Below, one piece after another: positions 29,294 through 37,540 of a DNA stretch of 64,000 bases. The stretch lies in the NCBI RefSeq assembly GCF_040932485.1, contig NZ_JBFRBH010000001.1, forward strand, positions 1,860,001 through 1,924,000, read 5' to 3'. This stretch comes from Gymnodinialimonas sp. 202GB13-11 (lineage in GTDB: Bacteria; Pseudomonadota; Alphaproteobacteria; Rhodobacterales; Rhodobacteraceae). The position numbers were made by a program, and so were the translations under genes. Every line of letters starts with the position of its first letter. The first letter of the stretch is position 1. The notes beneath the pieces are model-generated. The model saw only the letters and a program-made list of their open reading frames with translations, did no database searches and had not been told where the DNA came from.

Positions 29294-30688
29294 ATGCGCC
29301 ATTTTCCAATCTTCCTCGACCTCCGCGGCCGCCGGGTAGTTTTGGCCGGTGGCGGGGACGCAGCACTGGCCAAACTGCGCCTGATCCTTAAGACCGAGGC
29401 TAAGGTCACGGTTTTTGCCGACGACCCCGCGCCCGAGATCATCGCATGGGACGCTGACGGCAAGCTGCGCCTCGTCAAACGCGCCTTCGCGCCGGGCGAT
29501 GCGCTGTGCGCCTCGCTGGCCTATGCCGCGACCGAGGATGACGCGGAAGACGCGCGCATCGCCGCGCTTGCGCGCGCCGATGGGGCGCTGGTCAATATCG
29601 TCGACAATCTCGACGGCAGCCAGTTCATCACTCCGGCCATCGTCGACCGCGACCCGGTCACCGTCGCGATCGGCACCGAAGGTGCGGCTCCGGTTCTGGC
29701 GCGCAAGATCAAGGCAGACCTCGAAGCAGCGCTTCCGCCCTCGCTCGGCATCCTCGCCCGCATCGGCAAAAGCTTCCGCGCCGCCGTCAATGTGCTGCCC
29801 ATGGGCCGCAAGCGCCGCGATTTCTGGCAATCCTACTACTTCAAGGCCGGCCCCGAGGCGCTGGCCAAAGCCGGTGAACCCGGTGTCGAACAAGCGCTTG
29901 GCGATCTTCTGGTCGATCACATCACCGCAGAGGACCGCAAAGGCCATGTTGCTCTTGTCGGTGCCGGCCCCGGCGATCCCGAACTGCTCACCCTCAAGGC
30001 CCGCAAGCTGCTGGACGAGGCTGACGTCGTCATCCATGACCGCCTTGTTGCCCCCGAAATCCTCGAACTCGCCCGCCGCGAGGCGACACTTCTGGACGTC
30101 GGAAAGCAGGGCTTCGGCCCCTCCACCCGGCAAGAAGATATCGGCGCGCTGATGGTCGAACATGCCGCCACCGGCGCTCAGGTTGTCCGCCTGAAATCCG
30201 GCGATCCCGGTGTCTATGGGCGCTTGGACGAAGAACTCGACGTCCTCGACAAAAACAACATCGAATGGTCCATCGTCCCCGGCATCACCGCCGCCAATGC
30301 CGCCGCCGCTCAGCTTGGTCAAAGCCTCACAAAACGTGGCCGCAACTCCGCGATGCGGTTCCTGACCGGCCATGACGTGAAAGGCTTCGCCGAACACGAT
30401 TGGCGCAATCTGACCAAGCCCGGCCAGGTCGCCGCGATCTACATGGGCGCAAAAGGCGCGCGCTTCATCCAAGGTAGGATGCTGATGCATGGTGCCGCCC
30501 CCGACACGCCCGTCACAGCGGTCGAGAATGCCTCGCGCGCCGACGCACGGATCATCGCCAGCCAGCTCTCTACGCTGCCCGCCGACATCAACGCGGCGGA
30601 AACCACCGGCCCCGTCATCCTGATGCTCGGCCTGACGCCCCGCGCGGCACAAGCCGCCCTGCCCCAACTGCAAGAGGAATTCGCCTGA
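29294..30688 (+). CDS. cysG: Siroheme synthase CysG
   Basis: A 464-residue trifunctional enzyme making siroheme, the cofactor of the sulfite reductase two genes downstream. The N-terminal half (about 1-205) is the precorrin-2 dehydrogenase/sirohydrochlorin ferrochelatase domain with NAD loop LAGGGDAALAKL (15-26). The C-terminal half (about 215-460) is uroporphyrinogen III C-methyltransferase, with VGAGPGDPELLTLKA and VVRLKSGDPGVYGR. The stop TGA overlaps the ATG of the DUF2849 gene by one base. It heads a six-gene sulfur assimilation operon. Confidence 0.96.
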   Translation: MRHFPIFLDLRGRRVVLAGGGDAALAKLRLILKTEAKVTVFADDPAPEIIAWDADGKLRLVKRAFAPGDALCASLAYAATEDDAEDARIAALARADGALVNIVDNLDGSQFITPAIVDRDPVTVAIGTEGAAPVLARKIKADLEAALPPSLGILARIGKSFRAAVNVLPMGRKRRDFWQSYYFKAGPEALAKAGEPGVEQALGDLLVDHITAEDRKGHVALVGAGPGDPELLTLKARKLLDEADVVIHDRLVAPEILELARREATLLDVGKQGFGPSTRQEDIGALMVEHAATGAQVVRLKSGDPGVYGRLDEELDVLDKNNIEWSIVPGITAANAAAAQLGQSLTKRGRNSAMRFLTGHDVKGFAEHDWRNLTKPGQVAAIYMGAKGARFIQGRMLMHGAAPDTPVTAVENASRADARIIASQLSTLPADINAAETTGPVILMLGLTPRAAQAALPQLQEEFA

Positions 30689-30999
30689 TGCCCCGCGCTT
30701 TCACACCCAAGGTCGTCACCGCCAATGCCCTGCTTGAAGGGGATGTCGTCTACCTCGACGCTCAGGGCCACTGGACCCGCGACCATGCCAAGGCCGACCT
30801 GATCGAGGACCAGGGGACCGCTGAGATCCGCTTGTTGGAGGCGCAAGCTCAGGCCCATGAGATCGTAGGAGCCTATCTTGCCGACGCGCAAGCCGGGCCC
30901 CACGGCCCCGAACCCATCCATTTCCGCGAAGCATTCCGCACCCGCGGCCCGTCCAACTACGCCCACGGCAAGCAGGCCGACGGTGTAACTACAGAATAA
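30688..30999 (+). CDS. DUF2849 protein of the sulfite reduction cluster
   Basis: A 103-residue protein of family DUF2849, found almost only between cysG and sulfite reductase genes in Alphaproteobacteria. Visible: TANALLEGDVVYLDAQGHWT at the front and GPEPIHFREAFRTRGPSNYAHG at the end. No cysteine, no membrane segment. It starts at the last base of cysG and ends 58 bases before the reductase gene. Its role is not known; a small adaptor or assembly factor for sulfite reductase is a guess from context. Confidence 0.86.
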   Translation: MPRAFTPKVVTANALLEGDVVYLDAQGHWTRDHAKADLIEDQGTAEIRLLEAQAQAHEIVGAYLADAQAGPHGPEPIHFREAFRTRGPSNYAHGKQADGVTTE

Positions 31000-31057
31000 C
31001 TACAGGATCACTACAGGGTCTTGCACCCGATTTCGCGCGCCAAGGAGGCCCGATCCC

Positions 31058-32722
31058 ATGTACGCCTATACCGATTTCGACCGCGACTTTCTGGCCGAGC
31101 GCAACGCCCAGTTCCGCGCCCAGGTCGCGCGCCGCATCGACGGCTCACTGACCGAGGACGAGTTCAAACCGCTGCGCCTGATGAACGGCCTCTACCTGCA
31201 ATTGCACGCCTACATGCTGCGCGTGGCGATCCCCTATGGCACTCTAAACGCTGCACAAATGCGGCAACTGGCGATGATCGCGGATCGGTGGGACAAGGGC
31301 TACGGCCACTTCACCACGCGCCAGAACATCCAATACAATTGGCCCGAGCTGCGCGATGTGCCCGACATGCTGGATGCTTTAGGTGAGGTCGGCATGCACG
31401 CCATCCAAACCTCTGGAAACACTATAAGAAATGTCACCGCCGACCATTTCGCCGGTGCCGCCGCTGAAGAAATCGCTGATCCAAGACCCATCGCCGAACT
31501 GATCCGCCAATGGTCCACGGACCACCCGGAATTCCAGTTCCTAGGCCGCAAGTTCAAGATCGCTGTGACCGGATCAGTTCAAGACCGCGCCGTGACCGCT
31601 GCGCACGACATCGGCCTGCGGCTGGTGGAGCGTGACGGGCAGCTTGGCGCGATGGTTCTGGTCGGCGGCGGGCTTGGCCGGACGCCGATGATCGGCAAAA
31701 TCCTCAACGATTTCGTGGCTTTGGACGATCTGCTTCCGTACCTGGAGGCCATCGTCGCCGTTTACAACCTGCTGGGACGGCGCGACAACAAATACAAAGC
31801 CCGCATCAAGATCACGGTGCACGAGAACGGGATCGAAGAAATCCGGGCCCGCGTCGACGCCGAATTCCCTGCCCGGAAAGCCGCGTTCAACGGCGCGGAT
31901 ATGGACATCCTCAAGCGGATCGAAGCAGATTTTGCTGCACCGAAGTTCGAAGACGGCCAAGGCGCTTTTCCCACGCACTACCAGCACGATCCAGTGTTCC
32001 GCAGCTTCGTGGACACGAACACCACGGCCCACCGCCACCCGGATTACGCGATCCTGACCGTCTCCACCAAAGCCCATGGCGCGACGCCTGGGGATGCGAC
32101 GAGCGACCAGATGCGCGTTTTGGCCGATTTGGCCGAGACATACGCCCACAACGAACTTCGTATCTCCCACGAGCAAAACGTGATCCTGCCGCATCTGCCC
32201 AAAAAGCACCTGCGCGCGGTTCATGCAGCGCTGGCTGAGGCGGGCCTAGCCACGGCAAATGTTGGCCTGATCAGCGATATCATCGCATGCCCCGGCATGG
32301 ATTACTGCGCGCTGGCAACGGCGCGGTCTATTCCGGTCGCTCAGGAAATTGCCGAACGGTTTGAACAGCTTAAGCTGGAGCATGAGGTGGGGCCGCTGAA
32401 GATCAAGATCTCGGGCTGCATCAATGCCTGTGGGCACCACCATGTGGGCCATATCGGCATTCTCGGCCTCGACCGGGCGGGCGTAGAAAACTACCAGATC
32501 ACCCTTGGCGGTGACGGCGGCCCCGACGCCGTGATCGGCGAACGCGCGGGGCCGGGCTTTGCCTATGACGAGGTGACGGACGCCATCGAACGGTTGGTGC
32601 GCGCTTACCTCGATGTGCGACAAGACCCGTCAGAGACATTCCTCGACACCTACCGTCGCCTTGGCGCTGCGCCCTTCAAAGCCGCGCTCTACCCGGAGGA
32701 GGCCAAAGCCAATGCCGCTTAA
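31058..32722 (+). CDS. Assimilatory sulfite (or nitrite) reductase, siroheme/4Fe-4S
   Basis: A 554-residue haemoprotein that reduces sulfite to sulfide with six electrons, probably from ferredoxin. The four cysteines that bind the [4Fe-4S] cluster next to siroheme are C411 and C417 (in CPGMDYC) and C454 and C458 (in CINAC). FTTRQNIQYNW and EQNVILPHLP are the usual anion-site regions. Nitrite and sulfite reductases share this architecture; the cysH and cysG context favours sulfite. Its end overlaps cysH by 11 bases, so translation is coupled. Confidence 0.93.
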   Translation: MYAYTDFDRDFLAERNAQFRAQVARRIDGSLTEDEFKPLRLMNGLYLQLHAYMLRVAIPYGTLNAAQMRQLAMIADRWDKGYGHFTTRQNIQYNWPELRDVPDMLDALGEVGMHAIQTSGNTIRNVTADHFAGAAAEEIADPRPIAELIRQWSTDHPEFQFLGRKFKIAVTGSVQDRAVTAAHDIGLRLVERDGQLGAMVLVGGGLGRTPMIGKILNDFVALDDLLPYLEAIVAVYNLLGRRDNKYKARIKITVHENGIEEIRARVDAEFPARKAAFNGADMDILKRIEADFAAPKFEDGQGAFPTHYQHDPVFRSFVDTNTTAHRHPDYAILTVSTKAHGATPGDATSDQMRVLADLAETYAHNELRISHEQNVILPHLPKKHLRAVHAALAEAGLATANVGLISDIIACPGMDYCALATARSIPVAQEIAERFEQLKLEHEVGPLKIKISGCINACGHHHVGHIGILGLDRAGVENYQITLGGDGGPDAVIGERAGPGFAYDEVTDAIERLVRAYLDVRQDPSETFLDTYRRLGAAPFKAALYPEEAKANAA

Positions 32723-33425
32723 GGAACTCGCCGAACGCCGCTCGATCCTGCACCGCAAAAACGACGCGCCCACCCTGTTGCGCCACGCGTTGGATGACAT
32801 GTCGATCGGGCCGGTTGCCATGGTGTCGAGCTTCGGGGCCGATAGCGTCGTCCTCCTGCATATGCTGAGCGAAATCGACAAAAGCACCCCGGTCATCTTC
32901 ATCGACACCGAAATGCTGTTTGAGGCGACGCTGACCTACCAGCGTGAGGTGGCCGACACGCTAGGCCTGACCGATGTGCGCGTGATCAAACCCAATCGCG
33001 CAGCCTTGCTGGAGCGCGATGTGGACGGCATCCTGCACCATTTCGACCCCGACGCCTGCTGCGCCCTGCGCAAGACCGAGCCGCTCGAACGCGCGCTTGA
33101 AGGGTTTGGCGGCTGGATCACTGGGCGCAAGCGCGTCCATGGCGGGGCGCGCGCGGCCATGCCGTTGTTTGAAAAGAACGAACGCCGGATCAAGATCAAC
33201 CCGCTGGCGAACTGGACGACCCAACAGGTCGCCGACTACATCACGCAGCACGATCTGCCCCGCCATCCACTGGTCGCCCAAGGCTTCCCCTCCATCGGCT
33301 GTCAGCCCTGCACGACGCCTGCTGAGGCCGACGAAGACCCGCGCGCGGGACGTTGGCGGGGCCAGACCAAAGACGAATGCGGCATCCATTTCGCCGACGG
33401 CAAAGCCATCCGCGGCGCGGCCTGA
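32712..33425 (+). CDS. cysH: Adenylyl-sulfate (APS) reductase, 4Fe-4S type
   Basis: A 237-residue reductase making sulfite from activated sulfate. The nucleotide loop is SSFGADSVVLLHM. Two cysteine pairs, C116-C117 (DACCALRK) and C197/C200 (CQPC), are the [4Fe-4S] ligands of APS-type enzymes; E. coli-type PAPS reductases lack them. The catalytic cysteine is C223 in ECGIH. So the direct APS route is likely. It overlaps the sulfite reductase gene by 11 bases and is followed 15 bases later by the DUF934 gene. Confidence 0.94.
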   Translation: MPLKELAERRSILHRKNDAPTLLRHALDDMSIGPVAMVSSFGADSVVLLHMLSEIDKSTPVIFIDTEMLFEATLTYQREVADTLGLTDVRVIKPNRAALLERDVDGILHHFDPDACCALRKTEPLERALEGFGGWITGRKRVHGGARAAMPLFEKNERRIKINPLANWTTQQVADYITQHDLPRHPLVAQGFPSIGCQPCTTPAEADEDPRAGRWRGQTKDECGIHFADGKAIRGAA

Positions 33426-33440
33426 GAGAAAGCAGAAACC

Positions 33441-33920
33441 ATGACAAATGCAGTTCTTGTGACCGATACGGGCTTTGGCAACGACGACTGGTCAGGCGAA
33501 TTCTCCGCGCTTTCCGAAGGGGTTGCCGCGAATGCGCGCGCCGTGGATGTGGCCAGTTCCGATGATGCGTCGGCCCTGCGAAATCATCTCGACACCGTGC
33601 AATTGATCCGCATCGACTTCCCCAGCTTCGCGGATGGGCGCGGGTTTACCCTCGCCCGACAGCTGCGCCAGATGGGTTACACCGGGCGCCTGCGCGCGCG
33701 CGGCCACGTGTTGGCCGATCAGTACGCCATGGCGCGGCGGTCCGGTTTTGATGAGGTTGAAATCGACGAAACCCTTGCTGCCCGCCAGCCGGAAGATCAA
33801 TGGCGTTTCCGCGCGGATTGGCGCGCCCATGACTATCAGGCCCGCCTGCGCGCGTTAGCCACTCTTCCCCTGACCCAGATCAAAGCGTATCAAGAGGAGG
33901 CCGGTGTAAACCGTGCCTGA
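33441..33920 (+). CDS. DUF934 protein of the sulfite reduction cluster
   Basis: A 159-residue protein of family DUF934, a constant companion of cysH and sulfite reductase in Proteobacteria without the NADPH flavoprotein CysJ. The centre shows VQLIRIDFPSFADGRGFTLARQLRQMGYTGRLRARG, a block strongly conserved in the family. There are no cysteines. Proposed roles are a structural or electron-transfer partner of the reductase; nothing is proved. It starts 15 bases after cysH and lies just before the ferredoxin-NADP reductase gene. Confidence 0.88.
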   Translation: MTNAVLVTDTGFGNDDWSGEFSALSEGVAANARAVDVASSDDASALRNHLDTVQLIRIDFPSFADGRGFTLARQLRQMGYTGRLRARGHVLADQYAMARRSGFDEVEIDETLAARQPEDQWRFRADWRAHDYQARLRALATLPLTQIKAYQEEAGVNRA

Positions 33921-33928
33921 CAGTGAAC

Positions 33929-34786
33929 ATGACCGAGCAACGCCCCGTGAAAGATGCAGATGCCGCGCCCGTAAAGGCGACCCCAACCCTTCCCGACGCA
34001 CAGACCGTGACCGAGGTGAAGCACTACACCGACCGCCTGTTCAGCTTCCGCTGCACGCGGCCCGCCTCGCTGCGCTTCCGCTCGGGTGAGTTCGTGATGA
34101 TCGGCCTGATGGGAGACCCGCACCCCGAAACGGGAAAACAGAAGCCACTGCTGCGCGCCTATTCCATTGCTTCGCCAAGCTGGGATGAGGAGTTGGAGTT
34201 TTATTCGATCAAAGTGCCGGATGGCCCGCTGACGTCGAAGCTCCAGCACATTCAACCGGGCGAGCAGATCATCTTGCGCCCGAAACCTGTGGGCACACTG
34301 GTTCACGACGCGCTGTTGCCCGGCAAGCGCATGTGGTTCTTCGCCACCGGCACAGGTTTCGCGCCCTTCGCGAGCCTGTTGCGCGAGCCGCAGACCTACG
34401 AGGACTACGACGAGATCATCATCACACATACCTGCCGCGAAGTGGGAGAGCTGACCTATGGCCGCGATCTGATCGACGCATTGAAGGACGACGAACTTCT
34501 GAACGAGGTAATCGGTGAAGGCTTCTGGAAGAAGATCAAATACTACCCGACCACAACGCGCGAAGAGAGCCCCAAGATGGGCCGGATCACCGACCTATTG
34601 CGCTCGGGCGAGGCGTTCGAAGACCTCGGCGTGCCACCGCTTAGCCCAGAAACGGACCGCGCGATGATCTGCGGAAATCTGGCGTTTAACCTGGAACTCA
34701 AGGACATGCTTGAGGAATACGGCCTAGTCGAAGGGGCGAACTCGAACCCACAGCACTATGTGGTCGAAAAGGCGTTTCTGGATTGA
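33929..34786 (+). CDS. fpr: Ferredoxin--NADP(+) reductase
   Basis: A 285-residue FAD enzyme that passes electrons from NADPH to ferredoxin, here probably to feed the sulfite reductase upstream. The FAD domain has RAYSIASPSW (FAD motif RxYS); the NADP domain has FFATGTGFAPFASL and MICGN. The C-terminus ends VVEKAFLD, as in bacterial subclass II Fpr. The start may be GTG at 33923 or ATG at 33929; the latter is used. A strong terminator follows at 34829, closing the cysG operon. Confidence 0.94.
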   Translation: MTEQRPVKDADAAPVKATPTLPDAQTVTEVKHYTDRLFSFRCTRPASLRFRSGEFVMIGLMGDPHPETGKQKPLLRAYSIASPSWDEELEFYSIKVPDGPLTSKLQHIQPGEQIILRPKPVGTLVHDALLPGKRMWFFATGTGFAPFASLLREPQTYEDYDEIIITHTCREVGELTYGRDLIDALKDDELLNEVIGEGFWKKIKYYPTTTREESPKMGRITDLLRSGEAFEDLGVPPLSPETDRAMICGNLAFNLELKDMLEEYGLVEGANSNPQHYVVEKAFLD

Positions 34787-34828
34787 AGCGTCGCTTTAAC
34801 TTCTAGTCAGAAGCCATTCTGGAAAAAG

Positions 34829-34861
34829 AAAAACCCCCGTCGGTCTGACGGGGGTTTTCTT
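34829..34861. terminator. Strong terminator after fpr, probably bidirectional
   Basis: AAAACCCCCGTC pairs perfectly with GACGGGGGTTTT around GGTCT. It has T runs on the plus side (TTTTCTTTG) and A runs on the other, so it can stop the cysG operon and also the converging Glu/Ala-rich gene. Confidence 0.92.
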
Positions 34862-34883
34862 TGTTCAATCGCTTGGATTGGGC

Positions 34884-35828
34884 TTATTCGAGGCCCAGAG
34901 CCGCGCGGGCCTGCTCAAGTGCGGCACCCAGCAGATCAGGGTTGTCGCGCGCGCCTTCCAGCGCGGTGGTCACAGCCAGACGAACCGGAGCGGAGATGTC
35001 GGCCTCTTCCAGCGCCGCAGTGGCCTGGTCGAAGTCAAAGCCCTCTTCAGTGAAGAGGTTCGACAGGATCTCAGTTGCACCACCGGCGGCCGCGTCCGCC
35101 GCCTCAGCAGCAGCTTCCGTGCCCTCCGCAGCGGCGTCGGCAGCTTCATCTACGGCGCCTTCAACAGCAGCGGCTGCATCGTCAGCTGCACCTTCTGCGG
35201 CTTCAGTCACTTCCTCAGCAGCGGCTGCGGCTTCCTCTGCAGCTGCAGCAGCTTCTGCCTCTGCGGCAGCAGCAGCTTCGGCGGCCTCGGCCTCAGCGGC
35301 GGCGGCAGCTTCGGCAGCGGCTTCTTCCGCAGCGGCGGCTTCAGCTTCTGCAGCCGCGGCGGCTTCAGCGGCTTCCGCTTCGGCAGCGGCAGCAGCTTCG
35401 GCGGCTTCTGCTTCTGCGGCAGCAGCGGCTTCGGCAGCCTCGGCCTCAGCGGCGGCGGCGGCTTCGGCAGCTTCTTCCTCGGCAGCGGCAGCAGCTTCTT
35501 CAGCGGCTTCAGTTGCCTCATCGGCAGCGCCAGTCACCTCTTCAACTGCGCCTTCAACGGCCTCAGTTGCGCCTTCGACAACCTCTTCGGCAGCCTCAGC
35601 AGCTTCGCCGGCGGCCTCTTCAACGGCTTCAACGGCACCCTCAACAGCGTCGCCTGCAGCTTCGGCTGCATCGCCAGCGGCTTCGGTCACGGTCTCTGCC
35701 GCATCGCCTGCTGCGTCACCTACGGCCTCAACGGCCTCTTCAACCGACGGCGCCTCGCCTTGGGTCAGGAAATAGCCACCAACGCCAAGTGCGGCGAGAA
35801 TGACAATGATAATAAGAGCTCTGCTCAT
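34884..35828 (-). CDS. Membrane-anchored Glu/Ala-rich repeat protein
   Basis: A 314-residue protein in three parts. Residues 4-22 form one hydrophobic helix (ALIIIVILAALGVGGYFL), with short cytoplasmic N-terminus. Residues about 28-250 are almost only Glu, Ala, some Val, Gly, Asp and Thr; the middle holds near-perfect 11-residue repeats of the type EAAEAAAAAEA, at least five in a row. The last 65 residues are ordinary, with LFTEEGFDFDQATAALEEADI. The repeat length is that of a hendecad, so a long straight helix or right-handed coiled coil in the periplasm is likely. Similar proteins occur in Rhodobacterales; function is not known. The start at 35828 (MSRALII) is preferred over one nine codons earlier. 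Confidence 0.8.
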   Translation of the reverse strand: MSRALIIIVILAALGVGGYFLTQGEAPSVEEAVEAVGDAAGDAAETVTEAAGDAAEAAGDAVEGAVEAVEEAAGEAAEAAEEVVEGATEAVEGAVEEVTGAADEATEAAEEAAAAAEEEAAEAAAAAEAEAAEAAAAAEAEAAEAAAAAEAEAAEAAAAAEAEAAAAEEAAAEAAAAAEAEAAEAAAAAEAEAAAAAEEAAAAAEEVTEAAEGAADDAAAAVEGAVDEAADAAAEGTEAAAEAADAAAGGATEILSNLFTEEGFDFDQATAALEEADISAPVRLAVTTALEGARDNPDLLGAALEQARAALGLE

Positions 35829-36003
35829 CTTGGATCCCCCATGTGGGTCAGACATAAATCACGAAAATGCGATTAACCCGCGCCAACGGCACGTGCAATG
35901 GCGCAAATGTGCGATCATTCCCCCTTGCATGCAAATGCGCCGTTTCCCGCCTTGAAGATGCCGCGCGGTACAGATAGCTTAGCGACCCAAGGAAAAAGGC
36001 TAC

Positions 36004-36010
36004 AGAAGGA
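36004..36010 (+). promoter_or_regulatory. Ribosome-binding site of infC, deciding an AUA start
   Basis: AGAAGGA ends eight bases before an ATA codon at 36019-36021. There is an in-frame TAG at 35980-35982 and no ATG, GTG or TTG between it and the conserved VNDRI segment. The site thus fixes ATA as the start. Confidence 0.8.
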
Positions 36011-36018
36011 CAAACGCC

Positions 36019-36561
36019 ATAGCCCGCAGACCCCATAACGCGCCGCCACAACGAGACACTGGCCCGCGCGTCAACGACCGCATCCGCTCTGACCAGGTAC
36101 GACTGATCGGGGCCGAAGGTGAAAACCTGGGTGTCGTCACCCCCGCCCGCGCCATGGACCTGGCCGCCGAGGTGGACCTCGACCTTGTTGAAATCTCGCC
36201 AAACGCAGACCCGCCGGTTTGCAAGATCATGGATTTTGGCAAGTTCAAGTACGAGACGCAGAAGCGCGAAGCCGAAGCCCGTAAGAAACAGAAAACCATC
36301 GACATCAAAGAAGTGAAGATGCGTCCGGGTACGGACGACCACGACTTTGAGCGTAAGGTGAAGGACGCCGTGAAGTTTCTGGAAAAAGGCGACAAGGTGA
36401 AAGTCACCCTGCGTTTCCGGGGCCGCGAGATGGCGCACCAAAACCTGGGCCGCGAGATGCTTGAAAAGGTCGCGGACGAGGTCGAAGGGATCGGCAAGAT
36501 CGAGTCTATGCCCAAGATGGAAGGTCGCCAGATGGTGATGATGATCAACCCGGTGAAGTGA
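36019..36561 (+). CDS. infC: Translation initiation factor IF-3 with AUA start codon
   Basis: IF-3, 180 residues, binds the 30S subunit, keeps the subunits apart and rejects wrong start codons. Reading from ATA at 36019 gives [19 protein letters not shown], then the family N-domain ([21 protein letters not shown] in two steps), the lysine-rich linker around residue 80-90 and the C-domain ([14 protein letters not shown], ending MMINPVK). The first ATG (36154) would delete the whole N-domain core. A rare start is typical of infC, since IF-3 represses its own non-AUG initiation. Its gene is followed by a terminator. Confidence 0.93.
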   Translation: MARRPHNAPPQRDTGPRVNDRIRSDQVRLIGAEGENLGVVTPARAMDLAAEVDLDLVEISPNADPPVCKIMDFGKFKYETQKREAEARKKQKTIDIKEVKMRPGTDDHDFERKVKDAVKFLEKGDKVKVTLRFRGREMAHQNLGREMLEKVADEVEGIGKIESMPKMEGRQMVMMINPVK

Positions 36562-36580
36562 GCGGTTGATACTCGAACGT

Positions 36581-36613
36581 AAAGGCGCGTCCGATCCGGG
36601 CGCGCTTTTTTCT
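36581..36613 (+). terminator. Terminator of infC
   Basis: AAAGGCGCGTCCG pairs with CGGGCGCGCTTT through a nine-base GC stem (one G-T pair) with a three-base loop and is followed by six T residues. It starts 19 bases after the infC stop. Confidence 0.9.
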
Positions 36614-36666
36614 TTGCTGGACTTCCCGAGGTTGCGAAATCAGCGCACTCGGCGCAAAATGAAACC

Positions 36667-36933
36667 ATGAAAGCATTTCTTTTCACTCTGCCCTTGTTGG
36701 CCATCTCGAGCACGGCATCGGCTGAAGGACTCGATTTCAGTGGCCGCGTTTCCATGGGGCTGCAAGGCACGACGGTGAATGGTGAGACGGAGATCACTCC
36801 GGTCGCACGGCTTGAAGGCGTCGTCAGCTACACGCTGGAAACCGACAATGGGGTGACCTTCGTGCTGGCTTTGGAATTCGACAGGTCGCTGGTCGAAAGC
36901 TCCCACATGGAATTCCTTCCGGGCCACCGCTAA
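36667..36933 (+). CDS. Small exported protein resembling the N-terminus of a porin
   Basis: An 88-residue protein with a clear signal peptide (MKAFLFTLPLLAISSTASA, cleavage before EGLDF). The mature part, about 68 residues, has alternating beta-strand-like sequence (DFSGRVSMGLQGTT, VARLEGVVSYTLETDNGVTFVLALEF) as in the first strands of Gram-negative porins, but stops where a porin would continue for some 250 residues. It could be a truncated porin relic or a small outer-membrane or periplasmic protein. Its stop overlaps the end of the converging acetyltransferase gene by four bases. Confidence 0.55.
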   Translation: MKAFLFTLPLLAISSTASAEGLDFSGRVSMGLQGTTVNGETEITPVARLEGVVSYTLETDNGVTFVLALEFDRSLVESSHMEFLPGHR

Positions 36934-37475
36934 GCCAACGGACGCGCCGGGTTGCCCACAACGCGCGTGCCCGGCGCGACGTCTTTCGTCACAACGGCCC
37001 CTGCCCCGATAATCGCCTCATCCCCGACGGTAATGCCGGGCATGAGGATGGCTCCGCCACCGATCCAAACATCCGTGCCGATAGTTACTGGCAGTGCCCG
37101 CTCAATCCCCTGACGTCGCAATTTCACGTCCCGGTGATGGTCTGCACAATAGATTTGCACCGCAGGGCCGATCATTGTCCGGTCGCCAATGGTGACACGT
37201 CCGCTGTCCAAGATCACGCAATTGGCGTTGATGTAGACTGCACGGCCAAGAAACGTGTTGAAGCCGAACGAGCAGTGGAACGGTGCTTCGATCATCGCAT
37301 TCTCTCCGACCTCGGCAAAGAGGGCGGCCAATTCGGGCGTGAGCTCGCCCAAGCCCCCCGGCGCCTGCGTCCGGTGTTGGTGGCACGCGGTCCGGGCGAT
37401 GGTCTGAAGGTCCTGCAAAGCCGGATCAAGGCAGCAGTACCATTCCCCCGCTTCCATCTTTTCCCGCTCTGTCAT
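36930..37475 (-). CDS. Sugar O-acetyltransferase (maltose/galactoside acetyltransferase type)
   Basis: A 181-residue left-handed beta-helix transferase that moves acetyl from acetyl-CoA to a sugar hydroxyl. The N-terminal maltose-acetyltransferase cap (MTEREKMEAGEWYCCLDPAL) is followed by hexapeptide repeats; the catalytic histidine lies in YCADHHRD, and VWIGGGAILMPGITVGDEAIIGAGAVVTKDV are classical LbH coils. The C-terminus GNPARPLA is complete. The true acceptor sugar is unknown. Confidence 0.9.
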   Translation of the reverse strand: MTEREKMEAGEWYCCLDPALQDLQTIARTACHQHRTQAPGGLGELTPELAALFAEVGENAMIEAPFHCSFGFNTFLGRAVYINANCVILDSGRVTIGDRTMIGPAVQIYCADHHRDVKLRRQGIERALPVTIGTDVWIGGGAILMPGITVGDEAIIGAGAVVTKDVAPGTRVVGNPARPLA

Positions 37476-37489
37476 CGAAACCCCCCATG

Positions 37490-37520
37490 AAAAAACCGCC
37501 GGGGATGTCCCCGACGGTTT
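37490..37520 (-). terminator. Terminator at the end of the coxSLM transcript
   Basis: On the minus strand AAACCGTCGGGGA pairs with TCCCCGGCGGTTT and is followed by a run of T (the A run 37490-37495 on the plus strand). It lies 21 bases beyond the coxM stop. Confidence 0.85.
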
Positions 37521-37540
37521 GTAACGAAGCTAAGGCGCGT

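Noticed and set aside
29255-30673. A 472-codon minus-strand open frame
   Set aside because: Antisense to cysG over nearly its whole length. Gly/Asp-rich shadow without motifs.
35207-35521. CRISPR-like array of short repeats
   Set aside because: The repeats are 33-base codon repeats inside the Glu/Ala gene, in frame and without spacers.
34861-35876. Ser/Ala-rich and Gly/Phe/Cys-rich plus-strand frames of over 300 codons
   Set aside because: They are shadows of the Glu/Ala repeat gene; its 33-base repeats keep all frames open. The minus-strand frame has the membrane helix, the start and the normal C-terminal domain.
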